Source of the DNA: Nocardiopsis sp. NRRL B-16309
GTDB taxonomy: Bacteria > Actinomycetota > Actinomycetes > Streptosporangiales > Streptosporangiaceae
Assembly: GCF_001279585.1 (NCBI RefSeq)
Contig: NZ_LGEC01000061.1
Location: 1 to 23,502, forward strand
Length of the DNA stretch: 23,502 bases
Reading direction: 5' to 3'
Shown here: positions 7,433 through 14,987 of the stretch, piece by piece
Layout: each line of letters opens with the position of its first letter
Numbering within the stretch: the stretch's first letter is position 1
Made by a program: the position numbers and the translations under genes
The notes under the pieces: generated by a model
Told to the model about the DNA's origin: nothing
Database searches by the model: none
The model's input: the letters and a program-made list of their open reading frames with translations, nothing else

Positions 7433-8500
7433 TCAGTCGTCGACGTCGGCGCGGGGCGCGGCCGTGGTGCCCCGCACGATCAGCTCCGGCTCCAGCACGC
7501 TCGACCGCGGTGGCAGCGAGGGCCGGTCCAGGCGCTCGATGGCCAGGCGCACGGCCTCCCGGGCCAGCCCGACGGAGTCCTGGCGCACGGTCGTCAGCTG
7601 GATGTGCGCGAGCCCGGCCAGCGGGATGTCGTCGTAGCCGATCAGGGAGATGTCCTGCGGCACGCGGACACCCGCGCGGGTGATGGCGTCCAGGAAGCCG
7701 ATCGCGGAGCGGTCGTTGCTGGCGAACAGCGCGGTGGGGACGCGCCCCTCGGCGAGCAGCCGGTGCGCGGCCTCGGCGCCCGAGGCCTCGGTGTGGTCGC
7801 CCGGCAGCACCCTGATGTGGTCGGCCAGGCCGGCGGCGCGCATCCGGTCGCGGTAGGCGCGCCTGCGCTCGACCGACCCGGCGCCGCCACCGCCGTCCAG
7901 GTGGGCGATGTCGCGGTGGCCCGTCCCCAGGAGGTGGTCCAGCGCCAGCCGCACGGCCCTGCCCTCCGCCGTGTTGACGATGTCGACCCGCGTGCCGGGG
8001 AAGCGGCGTCCCACCGAGACCACGGGTACCCGTTCGACCAGCTCCTCCAGGAAGCCCGCGCTGGTCTCGGGACCCAGCAGGACCAGGGCGTCGCAGCGGT
8101 GTCCGAGCAGGGCGCCGACCGCCTTCTCCGAGTGACGGGTGGGCGCGTGCGCCGACAGCACGAGGTCGTAGCCGACCTGCTCGGCCTCGGCGTACATCGC
8201 CTCCACCAGGTCGGCGTGGAAGGTGTTGTGCACAGTGAGCATGACGCCGAGGACCCGGCTGCGGGAGCTCGCCAGGGTGCGCGCGGCCAGGTCCGGCCGG
8301 TAGCCGATCTCCGCCGCGGCCGCCAGGACGCGCTCGCGGGTACTGGCGCTGGCGCCCGGAACGCCGCGGAAGACCACGGAGACCAGGGCGCGCGAGACCC
8401 CGACCCTGGCGGCGACGTCCTCCATCGTCGGCCGACGCCCGTTCGGCGACGGCTCGGCGGACTCCGGTGTGCCGTCGGCGCCCCCGCCTCGACCCTTCAC
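7433..8500 (-). CDS. LacI-family transcriptional regulator
   Basis: This predicted repressor probably controls the divergent iolC operon. The 355-residue product has a LacI helix-turn-helix at 26-46 (MEDVAARVGVSRALVSVVFRG), a hinge to about residue 80 (IGYRPDLAARTLAS), then a periplasmic-binding-protein-like effector domain (LGVMLTVHNTFHADLV to the FASNDRSAIGFLDA and ISLIGYDDIPLA segments). The GTG at 8500 is chosen because GGGAGGAG lies six bases upstream; an ATG at 8515 is possible but overlaps that Shine-Dalgarno. About 20 low-complexity residues precede the helix-turn-helix. A GAGCGCTC-type site, the core used by actinobacterial LacI regulators such as CebR, lies in the divergent promoter region. 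Confidence 0.9.
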   Translation of the reverse strand: MKGRGGGADGTPESAEPSPNGRRPTMEDVAARVGVSRALVSVVFRGVPGASASTRERVLAAAAEIGYRPDLAARTLASSRSRVLGVMLTVHNTFHADLVEAMYAEAEQVGYDLVLSAHAPTRHSEKAVGALLGHRCDALVLLGPETSAGFLEELVERVPVVSVGRRFPGTRVDIVNTAEGRAVRLALDHLLGTGHRDIAHLDGGGGAGSVERRRAYRDRMRAAGLADHIRVLPGDHTEASGAEAAHRLLAEGRVPTALFASNDRSAIGFLDAITRAGVRVPQDISLIGYDDIPLAGLAHIQLTTVRQDSVGLAREAVRLAIERLDRPSLPPRSSVLEPELIVRGTTAAPRADVDD

Positions 8501-8534
8501 GTGGTCTCCTCCCATTCCTGCCCTCTTGTACCAG

Positions 8535-8552
8535 AACCGGAGGGAAACGGTT
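8535..8552. promoter_or_regulatory. Inverted repeat AACCG/CGGTT overlapping the iolC-operon -35
   Basis: AACCG (8535-8539) and CGGTT (8548-8552) are inverted around eight bases. The right arm overlaps the TTGACA box. It could be a second regulator site between the divergent genes; the arms are short. Confidence 0.3.
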
Positions 8553-8579
8553 GACACATGGTGTGCCGTGGATCACTCT
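8551..8579 (+). promoter_or_regulatory. Promoter of the iolC operon
   Basis: TTGACA (8551-8556) is separated by 17 bases from CACTCT (8574-8579), which keeps the conserved A and final T of a -10. The start would be near 8586, leaving a leader of about 150 bases. Confidence 0.65.
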
Positions 8580-8586
8580 TGCACAG

Positions 8587-8618
8587 ACTAGAGCGCTCCA
8601 CTAGAGCGCGCTAGGGCG
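8587..8618. promoter_or_regulatory. CTAGRGCG repeats with a GAGCGCTC palindrome, candidate LacI-family operator
   Basis: CTAGAGCG occurs at 8588-8595 and 8601-8608, and CTAGGGCG at 8611-8618. The first copy forms the near-palindrome TAGAGCGCTCCA (8589-8600, five of six pairs), centred on GAGCGCTC. A second palindrome, AGCGCGCT, lies at 8605-8612. The position just after the predicted transcription start is typical of a repressor roadblock site. Confidence 0.6.
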
Positions 8619-8738
8619 ACAACCCGCCCGGTGCGCGCCAGAACCTCCCCACCCGGCCTTGAGGGCCGTCGGCCCGTCCGGGCCCCGATCGAAGCAAGGA
8701 AGAGAACTACCGGTGCAGCGCTACCTACGGAGGTACCA

Positions 8739-9722
8739 GTGAACGGCAGTGCGAGCCGCCGCCCCGACGCGCCCTTCGAGGTCGTCACGATGGGCCGTGT
8801 CGGCGTCGACGTCTACCCCGAACAGACCGGGGTCGGCCTGGACGCGGTGCGCTCCTTCGGCAAGTTCCTCGGCGGAAGCCCCACCAACGTGGCCGTCGCC
8901 GCGGCGCGGCACGGGCGCCGGACGGCCGTGGTGACCCGCACCGGCGACGACCCCTTCGGAACCTTCGTCCACCGGGCACTGCGCGGGTTCGGCGTGGACG
9001 ACCGCTACGTCGCACCGGTCGCCGGGATGCCCACCCCCGTCACGTTCTGCGAGATCCACCCCCCGGACGACTTCCCCCTGTACTTCTACGGCCGGGACCC
9101 CAGCGCCCCCGACCTGCGGGTGCGCGCCGACGAGCTGGACCTGGACGCGATCGCCGCCGCGGACGTGTTCTGGGTGACGGTCACCGGGCTGTGCCAGGAG
9201 CCGAGCCGCACCGCCACGCTGGAAGCGCTCAGGGCCCGGGACGGCAGGGGCATCACCGTCATCGACCTCGACTACCGGCCGATGTTCTGGTCCTCCCGCG
9301 AGGAGGCCCGGCGCTGGGTCGCCCAGGCGCTCCCCCACGCCACGGTCGCCGCGGGCAACCTCGACGAGTGGGAGACCGCCGTCGGCGTCCGCGACCCCCG
9401 GGCCGCGGCCAAGGCCGGGCGCGACGCCGGGGTGGACCTCGCCGTCGTCAAGCAGGGGCCCGAGGGCGTGCTCGCCGTCGACGGCACCGGCGCGGTCCAG
9501 GTCCCGCCCGTCCCGGTCGAGGTCGTCAACGGCCTCGGCGCGGGCGACGCCTTCGGCGGCGCGCTCTGCCACGGACTGCTCAGCGGATGGGACACCGAGC
9601 GCGTCATGCGCTTCGCCAACGCGGCGGGCGCCATCGTCGCCTCGCGGCTCTCCTGCTCCGACGCCATGCCCACCTCCGCCGAGGTCGAGGCCAAGCTGGG
9701 GGAGACCGCCCATGTCGGCTGA
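8739..9722 (+). CDS. iolC: 5-dehydro-2-deoxygluconokinase
   Basis: IolC phosphorylates 5-dehydro-2-deoxy-D-gluconate with ATP in inositol catabolism. The 327-residue PfkB-family product has the N-terminal GRVGVDVYPEQTGVGL segment, typical of IolC, then SFGKFLGGSPTNVAVAAARHG (40-60) and the C-terminal signature NGLGAGDAFGG with catalytic Asp270. The GTG at 8739 has an excellent GGAGGT four bases upstream. A longer in-frame extension would run into the leader and lacks family similarity. It is the first gene of the operon and overlaps the aldolase gene by 11 bases, suggesting translational coupling. The Shine-Dalgarno sits in a small TACCT/AGGTA hairpin (8722-8735). Confidence 0.93.
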   Translation: MNGSASRRPDAPFEVVTMGRVGVDVYPEQTGVGLDAVRSFGKFLGGSPTNVAVAAARHGRRTAVVTRTGDDPFGTFVHRALRGFGVDDRYVAPVAGMPTPVTFCEIHPPDDFPLYFYGRDPSAPDLRVRADELDLDAIAAADVFWVTVTGLCQEPSRTATLEALRARDGRGITVIDLDYRPMFWSSREEARRWVAQALPHATVAAGNLDEWETAVGVRDPRAAAKAGRDAGVDLAVVKQGPEGVLAVDGTGAVQVPPVPVEVVNGLGAGDAFGGALCHGLLSGWDTERVMRFANAAGAIVASRLSCSDAMPTSAEVEAKLGETAHVG

Positions 9723-10605
9723 CGTCCTTCGCACCATCGTCGAGACCCGTCTGCACAACCCGGGCGCGATCGCCGAGGCCGCGGCCGGGCGGGTGCGCCC
9801 CGCCTCCCCGGTGGGACCGGGCGGCAAGGCGATGATCGTCGCCGCCGACCACCCGGCGCGCGGCGCCCTGCGCTCGGGCAGCCGGCCGATGGCCATGGCC
9901 GACCGCGCCGACCTGCTGGACCGGCTGCGCACCGCGCTGGCCCGCCCCGGCGTCACCGGCGTGCTGGCGACCGCGGACATCCTGGAGGACCTGCTGCTGC
10001 TGCGGAACCCGGACGGCTCGGGCGTGCTCGACGGCAAGTCGGTCTTCGGATCGATGAACCGCGGCGGCCTGGCCGGCGCCGCCTGGGAGATCGACGACCG
10101 GTTCACCGGCTACGACGCGGCCGGGATCGCCCGCATGGGCTTCGAGGGCGGCAAGATGCTGCTCCGCCTGGACTACGACGACGACCGCACGGTCCCCACC
10201 CTGGAGAACTGCGCCAGGGCGGTGAACGAACTGAACGCCGCCCGGGTCACCGCCATGGTCGAGCCGTTCATCTCCGCCCGCACCGACGGGATGATCCGCA
10301 ACGACCTGGGCCCGGACTCGGTCGCCCGCTCCATGGCCATCGCCTCCGGACTCGGCAACACCTCGGCCTACACCTGGCTCAAGCTCCCCGTGGTCGCCGA
10401 GATGGAGCGGGTCATGGCCACCTCCACCCTGCCGACCGTCCTGCTGGGCGGCGAGCTGTCGGAGGACCCCGACGCCGCGTTCGCCCGCTGGGGCGAGGCG
10501 CTCAAACTGCCCAACGTCATCGGCCTGACCGTGGGCCGGTCCCTGCTGTACCCGGCCGACGACGACGTCGTGGCCGCCGTCGACACCGCTGTGGGGTTGC
10601 TGTGA
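9712..10605 (+). CDS. Cgl0159-type (beta/alpha)8 aldolase, probable IolJ-equivalent
   Basis: This is probably the aldolase that cleaves 2-deoxy-5-keto-gluconate-6-phosphate into malonic semialdehyde and dihydroxyacetone phosphate. The 297-residue product resembles the DeoC/LacD-type class I aldolases named after Corynebacterium Cgl0159. It has AMIVAADHPARGAL (40-53), GFEGGKMLLRLDYDD (around 144-158), AMVEPF and YTWLKLPVVAEM with Lys224 as a candidate Schiff-base lysine; that residue assignment is inference. It lies between iolC and iolB with overlaps on both sides (11 and 4 bases), exactly where the pathway needs this step, and no other aldolase gene is in the window. The Bacillus IolJ is a class II, metal-dependent enzyme of a different family. 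Confidence 0.8.
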   Translation: MSADVLRTIVETRLHNPGAIAEAAAGRVRPASPVGPGGKAMIVAADHPARGALRSGSRPMAMADRADLLDRLRTALARPGVTGVLATADILEDLLLLRNPDGSGVLDGKSVFGSMNRGGLAGAAWEIDDRFTGYDAAGIARMGFEGGKMLLRLDYDDDRTVPTLENCARAVNELNAARVTAMVEPFISARTDGMIRNDLGPDSVARSMAIASGLGNTSAYTWLKLPVVAEMERVMATSTLPTVLLGGELSEDPDAAFARWGEALKLPNVIGLTVGRSLLYPADDDVVAAVDTAVGLL

Positions 10606-11498
10606 GCTCGAACGACAAGCACTACCTGCCCGCGGGGAGCACCGCCGCCCCGCCCTTCCGTACCGTCGTCACCCCCGAGACGGCCGGGTGGGGCTACTCC
10701 GGCCTGCGCGTGCTGGAACTGGCGCCCGGCCAGGCCCAGGAGATCGCCACCGGTGACGCCGAGACGCTCGTCCTGCCGCTCAACGGCGGCTGCTCGGTGA
10801 CGGTGGACGGACGGGAGTTCGCCGTCACGGGCCGACGGTCGGTCTTCACCCGCGTCACCGACTTCGTGTACCTGCCGCGCGACGCCCGCGCCATCGTCTT
10901 CAGCGCGTCCGGCGGCCGGTTCGCGCTTCCGTCGGCGCGCTGCGGTCGGCGCCTGGAGCCGCGCTACTGCCCGGCCGAGGACGTGCCGGTCGAGCTGCGC
11001 GGCGCGGGCCAGTCCAGCCGCCAGGTGAACAACTTCTGCACCCCCGGCACCCTGGAAGCCGACAAGCTCATCGCCTGCGAGGTCCTCACCCCCGGCTCCA
11101 ACTGGTCCTCCTACCCGCCGCACAAGCACGACGAGGCGACCGCGACCGAGTGCGAGCTGGAGGAGATCTACTACTTCGAGGTCGCCGAGGGCCCGGAGGG
11201 CCCCGGCATCGGCTACCAGCGGGTCTACGGCACCGAGGAGCGCCCCATCGACGTCTTCGCCGAGGTGCGCTCGGAGGACGCCGTCCTCATCCCGCACGGT
11301 TGGCACGGCCCCTCGATGGCCGCGCCCGGCTACGACCTCTACTACCTCAACGTCATGGCCGGCCCCGGCCAGGAGCGGGCGTGGCGGATCTGCGACGACC
11401 CGGCGCACGGCTGGGTCCGCCGCACCTGGGCCGACCAGGACACCGACCACCGCCTCCCGCTCACCTCCACCGAGGAGAAGGGGGAGCGGGCGCGATGA
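10602..11498 (+). CDS. iolB: 5-deoxy-glucuronate isomerase
   Basis: IolB converts 5-deoxy-D-glucuronate to 5-dehydro-2-deoxy-D-gluconate. The 298-residue product is a bicupin with the family motif SSYPPHKHDE (His174, His176), the acidic ECELEEIYYF strand (184-192) and a second histidine in LIPHGWHGP (His232). This set is expected to bind the metal. The GTG start overlaps the aldolase stop as GTGA, and its own stop overlaps the iolD start as ATGA, so the genes are translationally coupled. The length fits actinobacterial IolB, slightly longer than the Bacillus protein. Nothing is missing. Confidence 0.95.
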   Translation: MSSNDKHYLPAGSTAAPPFRTVVTPETAGWGYSGLRVLELAPGQAQEIATGDAETLVLPLNGGCSVTVDGREFAVTGRRSVFTRVTDFVYLPRDARAIVFSASGGRFALPSARCGRRLEPRYCPAEDVPVELRGAGQSSRQVNNFCTPGTLEADKLIACEVLTPGSNWSSYPPHKHDEATATECELEEIYYFEVAEGPEGPGIGYQRVYGTEERPIDVFAEVRSEDAVLIPHGWHGPSMAAPGYDLYYLNVMAGPGQERAWRICDDPAHGWVRRTWADQDTDHRLPLTSTEEKGERAR

Positions 11499-13390
11499 CC
11501 GACTCCACCGGCACCCCGACCGTCCGCCTGACCACGGCCCAGGCCCTGGTCCGGTTCCTCGCCGCGCAGTACAGCGAGCGCGACGGCGTCGAGCAGCGGT
11601 TCGTCCCCGGCGTGTGGGGCATCTTCGGGCACGGCAACGTCGCCGGCCTGGGCCAGGCGCTGCTCCAGGCCGCCAGGACCGGCGAGGCCGACCTGCCCTA
11701 CTACCTGGCCCGCAACGAACAGGGCATGGTGCACGCCGCGGTCGGCTTCGCCAAGACCCGAAACCGGCTGCAGACCTTCGCGTGCTCGGCCTCCACCGGA
11801 CCCGGCTCCACGAACATGGTCACCGGTGCGGCGCTGGCCACCACCAACCGCGTTCCGGTCCTGCTGCTGCCCAGCGACATGTTCGCCACCCGCCACCCCG
11901 ACCCGGTGCTCCAGCAGCTGGAGGACACCCGCGGCGGCGACGTCACGGTCAACGACGCGCTGCGGCCGGTGTCCAAGTACTTCGACCGGATCACGCGGCC
12001 CGAGCAGCTCGTCCCGGCCGCCCAGGCGGCCATGCGGGTCCTGACCGACCCGGTCGAGACCGGCGCGGTCACCCTGTGCCTGCCCCAGGACGTGCAGGCC
12101 GAGGCCCACGACTGGCCGACGGCGTTCTTCCGCAAGCGCGTGTGGCACATCGGCCGCCCGCTGCCCGAGCCCGACGCCCTGGCCCGCGCCGCCGCGGTGA
12201 TCCGCGGGGCCGAGCGGCCCCTGCTCGTCGCCGGCGGCGGCGTGGTCTACTCCGAGGCCGAGGCCGCGCTGCGCGCGTTCGCCGAGGCCACCGGCATCCC
12301 GGTCGCCGACACCCACGCGGGCAAGGGCGCACTGCCCTGGGACCACGACCGGGCGGTCGGCGGGGTCGGGTCCACCGGAGCCCGGAGCGCCAACGAACTG
12401 GCCCGCGAGGCCGACGTGGTGATCGGTGTCGGCACCCGGTACAGCGACTTCACCACCGCCAGCCACACCGTCTTCGCCGAACCGGACGTCGCCTTCGTCA
12501 ACCTGAACGTGGCACGGCTCGACGCCGCCAAGCACGCCGCCACCCAGCTGGTGTGCGACGCGCGCACCGGCCTGGAGGCGCTGCGCGGCGAACTGGACGG
12601 CTGGCGGGTCGCCGACGGCCACCTCGCCCGCAGCCGGGAGCTGGCCCAGGAGTGGGCGCGGGTCACCGACGCCTGCTACGCGGTCGACCACGGCCCCCTG
12701 CCCGCCCAGACGGCCGTGCTCGGCGCGCTCAACGACGTGCTCGACGACCGCGACGTGGTCATCAACGCGGCCGGGAGCATGCCGGGCGACCTGCAGATGC
12801 TGTGGCGGGCGCGCGACCCCAAGGCCTACCACGTGGAGTACGCCTACTCCTGCATGGGCTACGAGGTGGCCGCCGGAACCGGCGTCAAGATGGCCGACCC
12901 CTCCCGCGAGGTCGTCGTCCTGGTCGGCGACGGCTCCTACCTGATGATGGCCCAGGAGATCGTGACCATGGTCTCCGAGGGGCTCAAGGTCATCATCGTC
13001 CTCGTCCAGAACCACGGCTTCGCCTCGATCGGGTCGCTGTCGGAGTCGCTCGGCTCCCAGCGCTTCGGCACGAAGTACCGCTACCGCGACCCGCAGAGCG
13101 GTCAGCTCGACGGGTCCGTCCTCCCCGTCGACCTGGCCGCCAACGCCGCGAGCCTGGGCGCCCACGTCATCCGCGCGCAGGGGATCAAGGAGTTCCGCGC
13201 GGCCCTGGCCGAGGCCAAGGCGGCCGACACCACCACGGTCGTGCACATCGAGACCGACCTGGAGGGTCCCAACCCGCCCGGCAGCGCCTGGTGGGACGTG
13301 CCCGTCAGCCAGGTGTCCGAGCTGGACAGCACCCGCGAGGCGTACCGGACCTACCGCTCCCACCAGCAGGGACAGCGCCACTACCTGTGA
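11495..13390 (+). CDS. iolD: 3D-(3,5/4)-trihydroxycyclohexane-1,2-dione acylhydrolase
   Basis: IolD is a thiamine-diphosphate enzyme that hydrolyses the cyclohexanedione ring to 5-deoxy-glucuronate. The 631-residue product has the three-domain layout of the acetolactate synthase superfamily. It shows an N-terminal pyrimidine-binding part with catalytic Glu75 in ARNEQGMVHAAVGFAK, STGPGSTNMVTGAA, a central Rossmann-like domain (PLLVAGGGVVYSEAEAALR), and the TPP motif GDG (478-480) followed by Asn506 in VQNHGFASIGSLSESLG. The ATG at 11495 is chosen because it overlaps the iolB stop by four bases and is preceded by a purine-rich GGAGAAGGGGGAG stretch. Longer open frames upstream are shadows of iolB. 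Confidence 0.96.
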   Translation: MTDSTGTPTVRLTTAQALVRFLAAQYSERDGVEQRFVPGVWGIFGHGNVAGLGQALLQAARTGEADLPYYLARNEQGMVHAAVGFAKTRNRLQTFACSASTGPGSTNMVTGAALATTNRVPVLLLPSDMFATRHPDPVLQQLEDTRGGDVTVNDALRPVSKYFDRITRPEQLVPAAQAAMRVLTDPVETGAVTLCLPQDVQAEAHDWPTAFFRKRVWHIGRPLPEPDALARAAAVIRGAERPLLVAGGGVVYSEAEAALRAFAEATGIPVADTHAGKGALPWDHDRAVGGVGSTGARSANELAREADVVIGVGTRYSDFTTASHTVFAEPDVAFVNLNVARLDAAKHAATQLVCDARTGLEALRGELDGWRVADGHLARSRELAQEWARVTDACYAVDHGPLPAQTAVLGALNDVLDDRDVVINAAGSMPGDLQMLWRARDPKAYHVEYAYSCMGYEVAAGTGVKMADPSREVVVLVGDGSYLMMAQEIVTMVSEGLKVIIVLVQNHGFASIGSLSESLGSQRFGTKYRYRDPQSGQLDGSVLPVDLAANAASLGAHVIRAQGIKEFRAALAEAKAADTTTVVHIETDLEGPNPPGSAWWDVPVSQVSELDSTREAYRTYRSHQQGQRHYL

Positions 13391-13416
13391 CGCCCTCCCG
13401 GAAGAAGGAAACGACA

Positions 13417-14913
13417 GTGAAGACCGTTCAGCACTGGATCGACGGGGCCGCGACCTCCGGGGCCTCGACCCGCACCGCACCGGTGTGGGACCCGGCCACC
13501 GGGCGGCAGCAGGCCGCCGTCCTGCTCGCCGAGCCCTCCGACGTCGACGCCGCCGTCGCCGCGGCGGCCAAGGCCTTCGAGAGCTGGGGCGACTCCTCCC
13601 TCACCAGGCGCACCCGCGTGCTGTTCTCCCTGCGAGAGCTCCTGGCCAAGCACGAGGACGAGATGGCGCGGATCATCGCCGCCGAGCACGGCAAGGTGAT
13701 CGACGACGCCCGGGGCGAGATCGTGCGCGGCCGCGAGGTCGTGGAGTACGCGTGCGGCATCATCAGCGCGCTCAAGGGCGGCTACTCCGACCAGATCTCC
13801 ACCGGGATCGACAGCTTCGACTTCCGCCAGCCGCTCGGCGTGGTCGCCGGCATCACCCCGTTCAACTTCCCGATCATGGTGCCGCTGTGGATGCACCCGG
13901 TCGCGATCGCCTGCGGCAACACCTTCGTCCTCAAGCCCAGTGAGCGCGACCCCTCGGTGTCCAACTTCGTCGCGCGGCTGTACGCCGACGCCGGACTGCC
14001 CGACGGCGTGTTCAACGTGGTGCACGGCGACAAGACCGCCGTCGACGCGCTCCTGGACCACACCGGCGTCGAGGCCGTCTCCTTCGTCGGCTCCACGCCC
14101 ATCGCCAGGTACGTGCACGAGCGCGGCACCGCCGCCGGCAAGCGCGTGCAGGCCCTGGGCGGCGCCAAGAACCACGCGGTGGTCATGCCCGACGCCGACC
14201 TGGAGTTCGCCGCCGACCACCTGACCGCCGCCGCGTTCGGCTCCGCCGGCCAGCGCTGCATGGCCATCTCCGCCGCCGTCGCCGTGGGCGAGGCCGCCGA
14301 CGCCCTGCTGCCGGTGCTGGCCGAGAAGGCCGCGGCGATCAAGGTCGGCCCCGGCCAGGACGCCGCCAACGAGATGGGCCCGGTCATCACCGCCCAGGCC
14401 CGCGAACGGGTCGCCTCCTACGTGGGCTCGGGCGAGGCGCAGGGCGCCGCCGTCGTGGTCGACGGCCGCGACCTGAAGGTGGAGGGCCACGAGGAGGGCT
14501 TCTTCGTCGGCCCGTCCCTGCTCGACCGGGTCACGCCCGACATGGACGTGTACAAGGACGAGGTCTTCGGGCCCCTCCTGGTCGTCGTCCGCGCCGCGGA
14601 CCTGGACGAGGCGATCGAGCTGATCAACGCCAACCCGTACGGCAACGGCACCGCCATCTTCACCGGCGACGGCGAGGCCGCGCGCCGCTTCCAGCGCGGC
14701 GTGACGGTCGGGATGATCGGCGTCAACGTGCCGATCCCCGTCCCGATGTCGCACTACTCCTTCGGCGGCTGGAAGGACTCGCTGTTCGGCGGCAGCCACA
14801 TCCACGGCCCCGAGGGCGTGCGCTTCTACACCCGCGCCAAGGTCGTCACCAGCCGGTGGCCGCACGTCGACCGCTCGGTCGAGGCCGCCTTCAACTTCCC
14901 GTCCCACGGCTGA
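13417..14913 (+). CDS. mmsA: CoA-acylating methylmalonate/malonate-semialdehyde dehydrogenase
   Basis: This enzyme (IolA/MmsA) oxidises malonic semialdehyde with NAD and CoA to acetyl-CoA and CO2, the last step of the route; the family also acts on methylmalonic semialdehyde from valine. The 498-residue product shows the aldehyde dehydrogenase set: oxyanion Asn150 in TPFNFP, LKPSERDP, the cofactor loop FVGSTPIA, catalytic Cys281 in SAGQRCMA, DEVFGPLL and the C-terminal HIHGPEGVRFYTRAKVVTSRW typical of this subfamily. The usual catalytic Glu of other ALDHs is replaced in the ALGGAKNH segment, as normal for MMSDH. The GTG start has AAGGAA about seven bases upstream. It lies 26 bases after iolD. 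Confidence 0.95.
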   Translation: MKTVQHWIDGAATSGASTRTAPVWDPATGRQQAAVLLAEPSDVDAAVAAAAKAFESWGDSSLTRRTRVLFSLRELLAKHEDEMARIIAAEHGKVIDDARGEIVRGREVVEYACGIISALKGGYSDQISTGIDSFDFRQPLGVVAGITPFNFPIMVPLWMHPVAIACGNTFVLKPSERDPSVSNFVARLYADAGLPDGVFNVVHGDKTAVDALLDHTGVEAVSFVGSTPIARYVHERGTAAGKRVQALGGAKNHAVVMPDADLEFAADHLTAAAFGSAGQRCMAISAAVAVGEAADALLPVLAEKAAAIKVGPGQDAANEMGPVITAQARERVASYVGSGEAQGAAVVVDGRDLKVEGHEEGFFVGPSLLDRVTPDMDVYKDEVFGPLLVVVRAADLDEAIELINANPYGNGTAIFTGDGEAARRFQRGVTVGMIGVNVPIPVPMSHYSFGGWKDSLFGGSHIHGPEGVRFYTRAKVVTSRWPHVDRSVEAAFNFPSHG

Positions 14914-14918
14914 GACCC

Positions 14919-14946
14919 GTCCGGAGCGGTAGCCGCCGCGCCGGAC
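14919..14946 (+). other. Intercistronic stem-loop between mmsA and the iolE-like gene
   Basis: GTCCGG (14919-14924) pairs with CCGGAC (14941-14946), and GCGG (14926-14929) with CCGC (14936-14939), around a six-base loop. There is no T-run, so it may attenuate transcription or protect RNA ends rather than terminate fully. Confidence 0.4.
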
Positions 14947-14987
14947 CCCGCTTCACCTCCCGACGCGTTCCCCGAAACGAGGCAGAC

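Noticed and set aside
6276..8576. A 766-codon minus-strand open frame across the first dehydrogenase and LacI genes
   Set aside because: It is out of frame with the LacI gene and antisense to the dehydrogenase; the translation is Arg/Gly/Pro-rich noise without a ribosome binding site.
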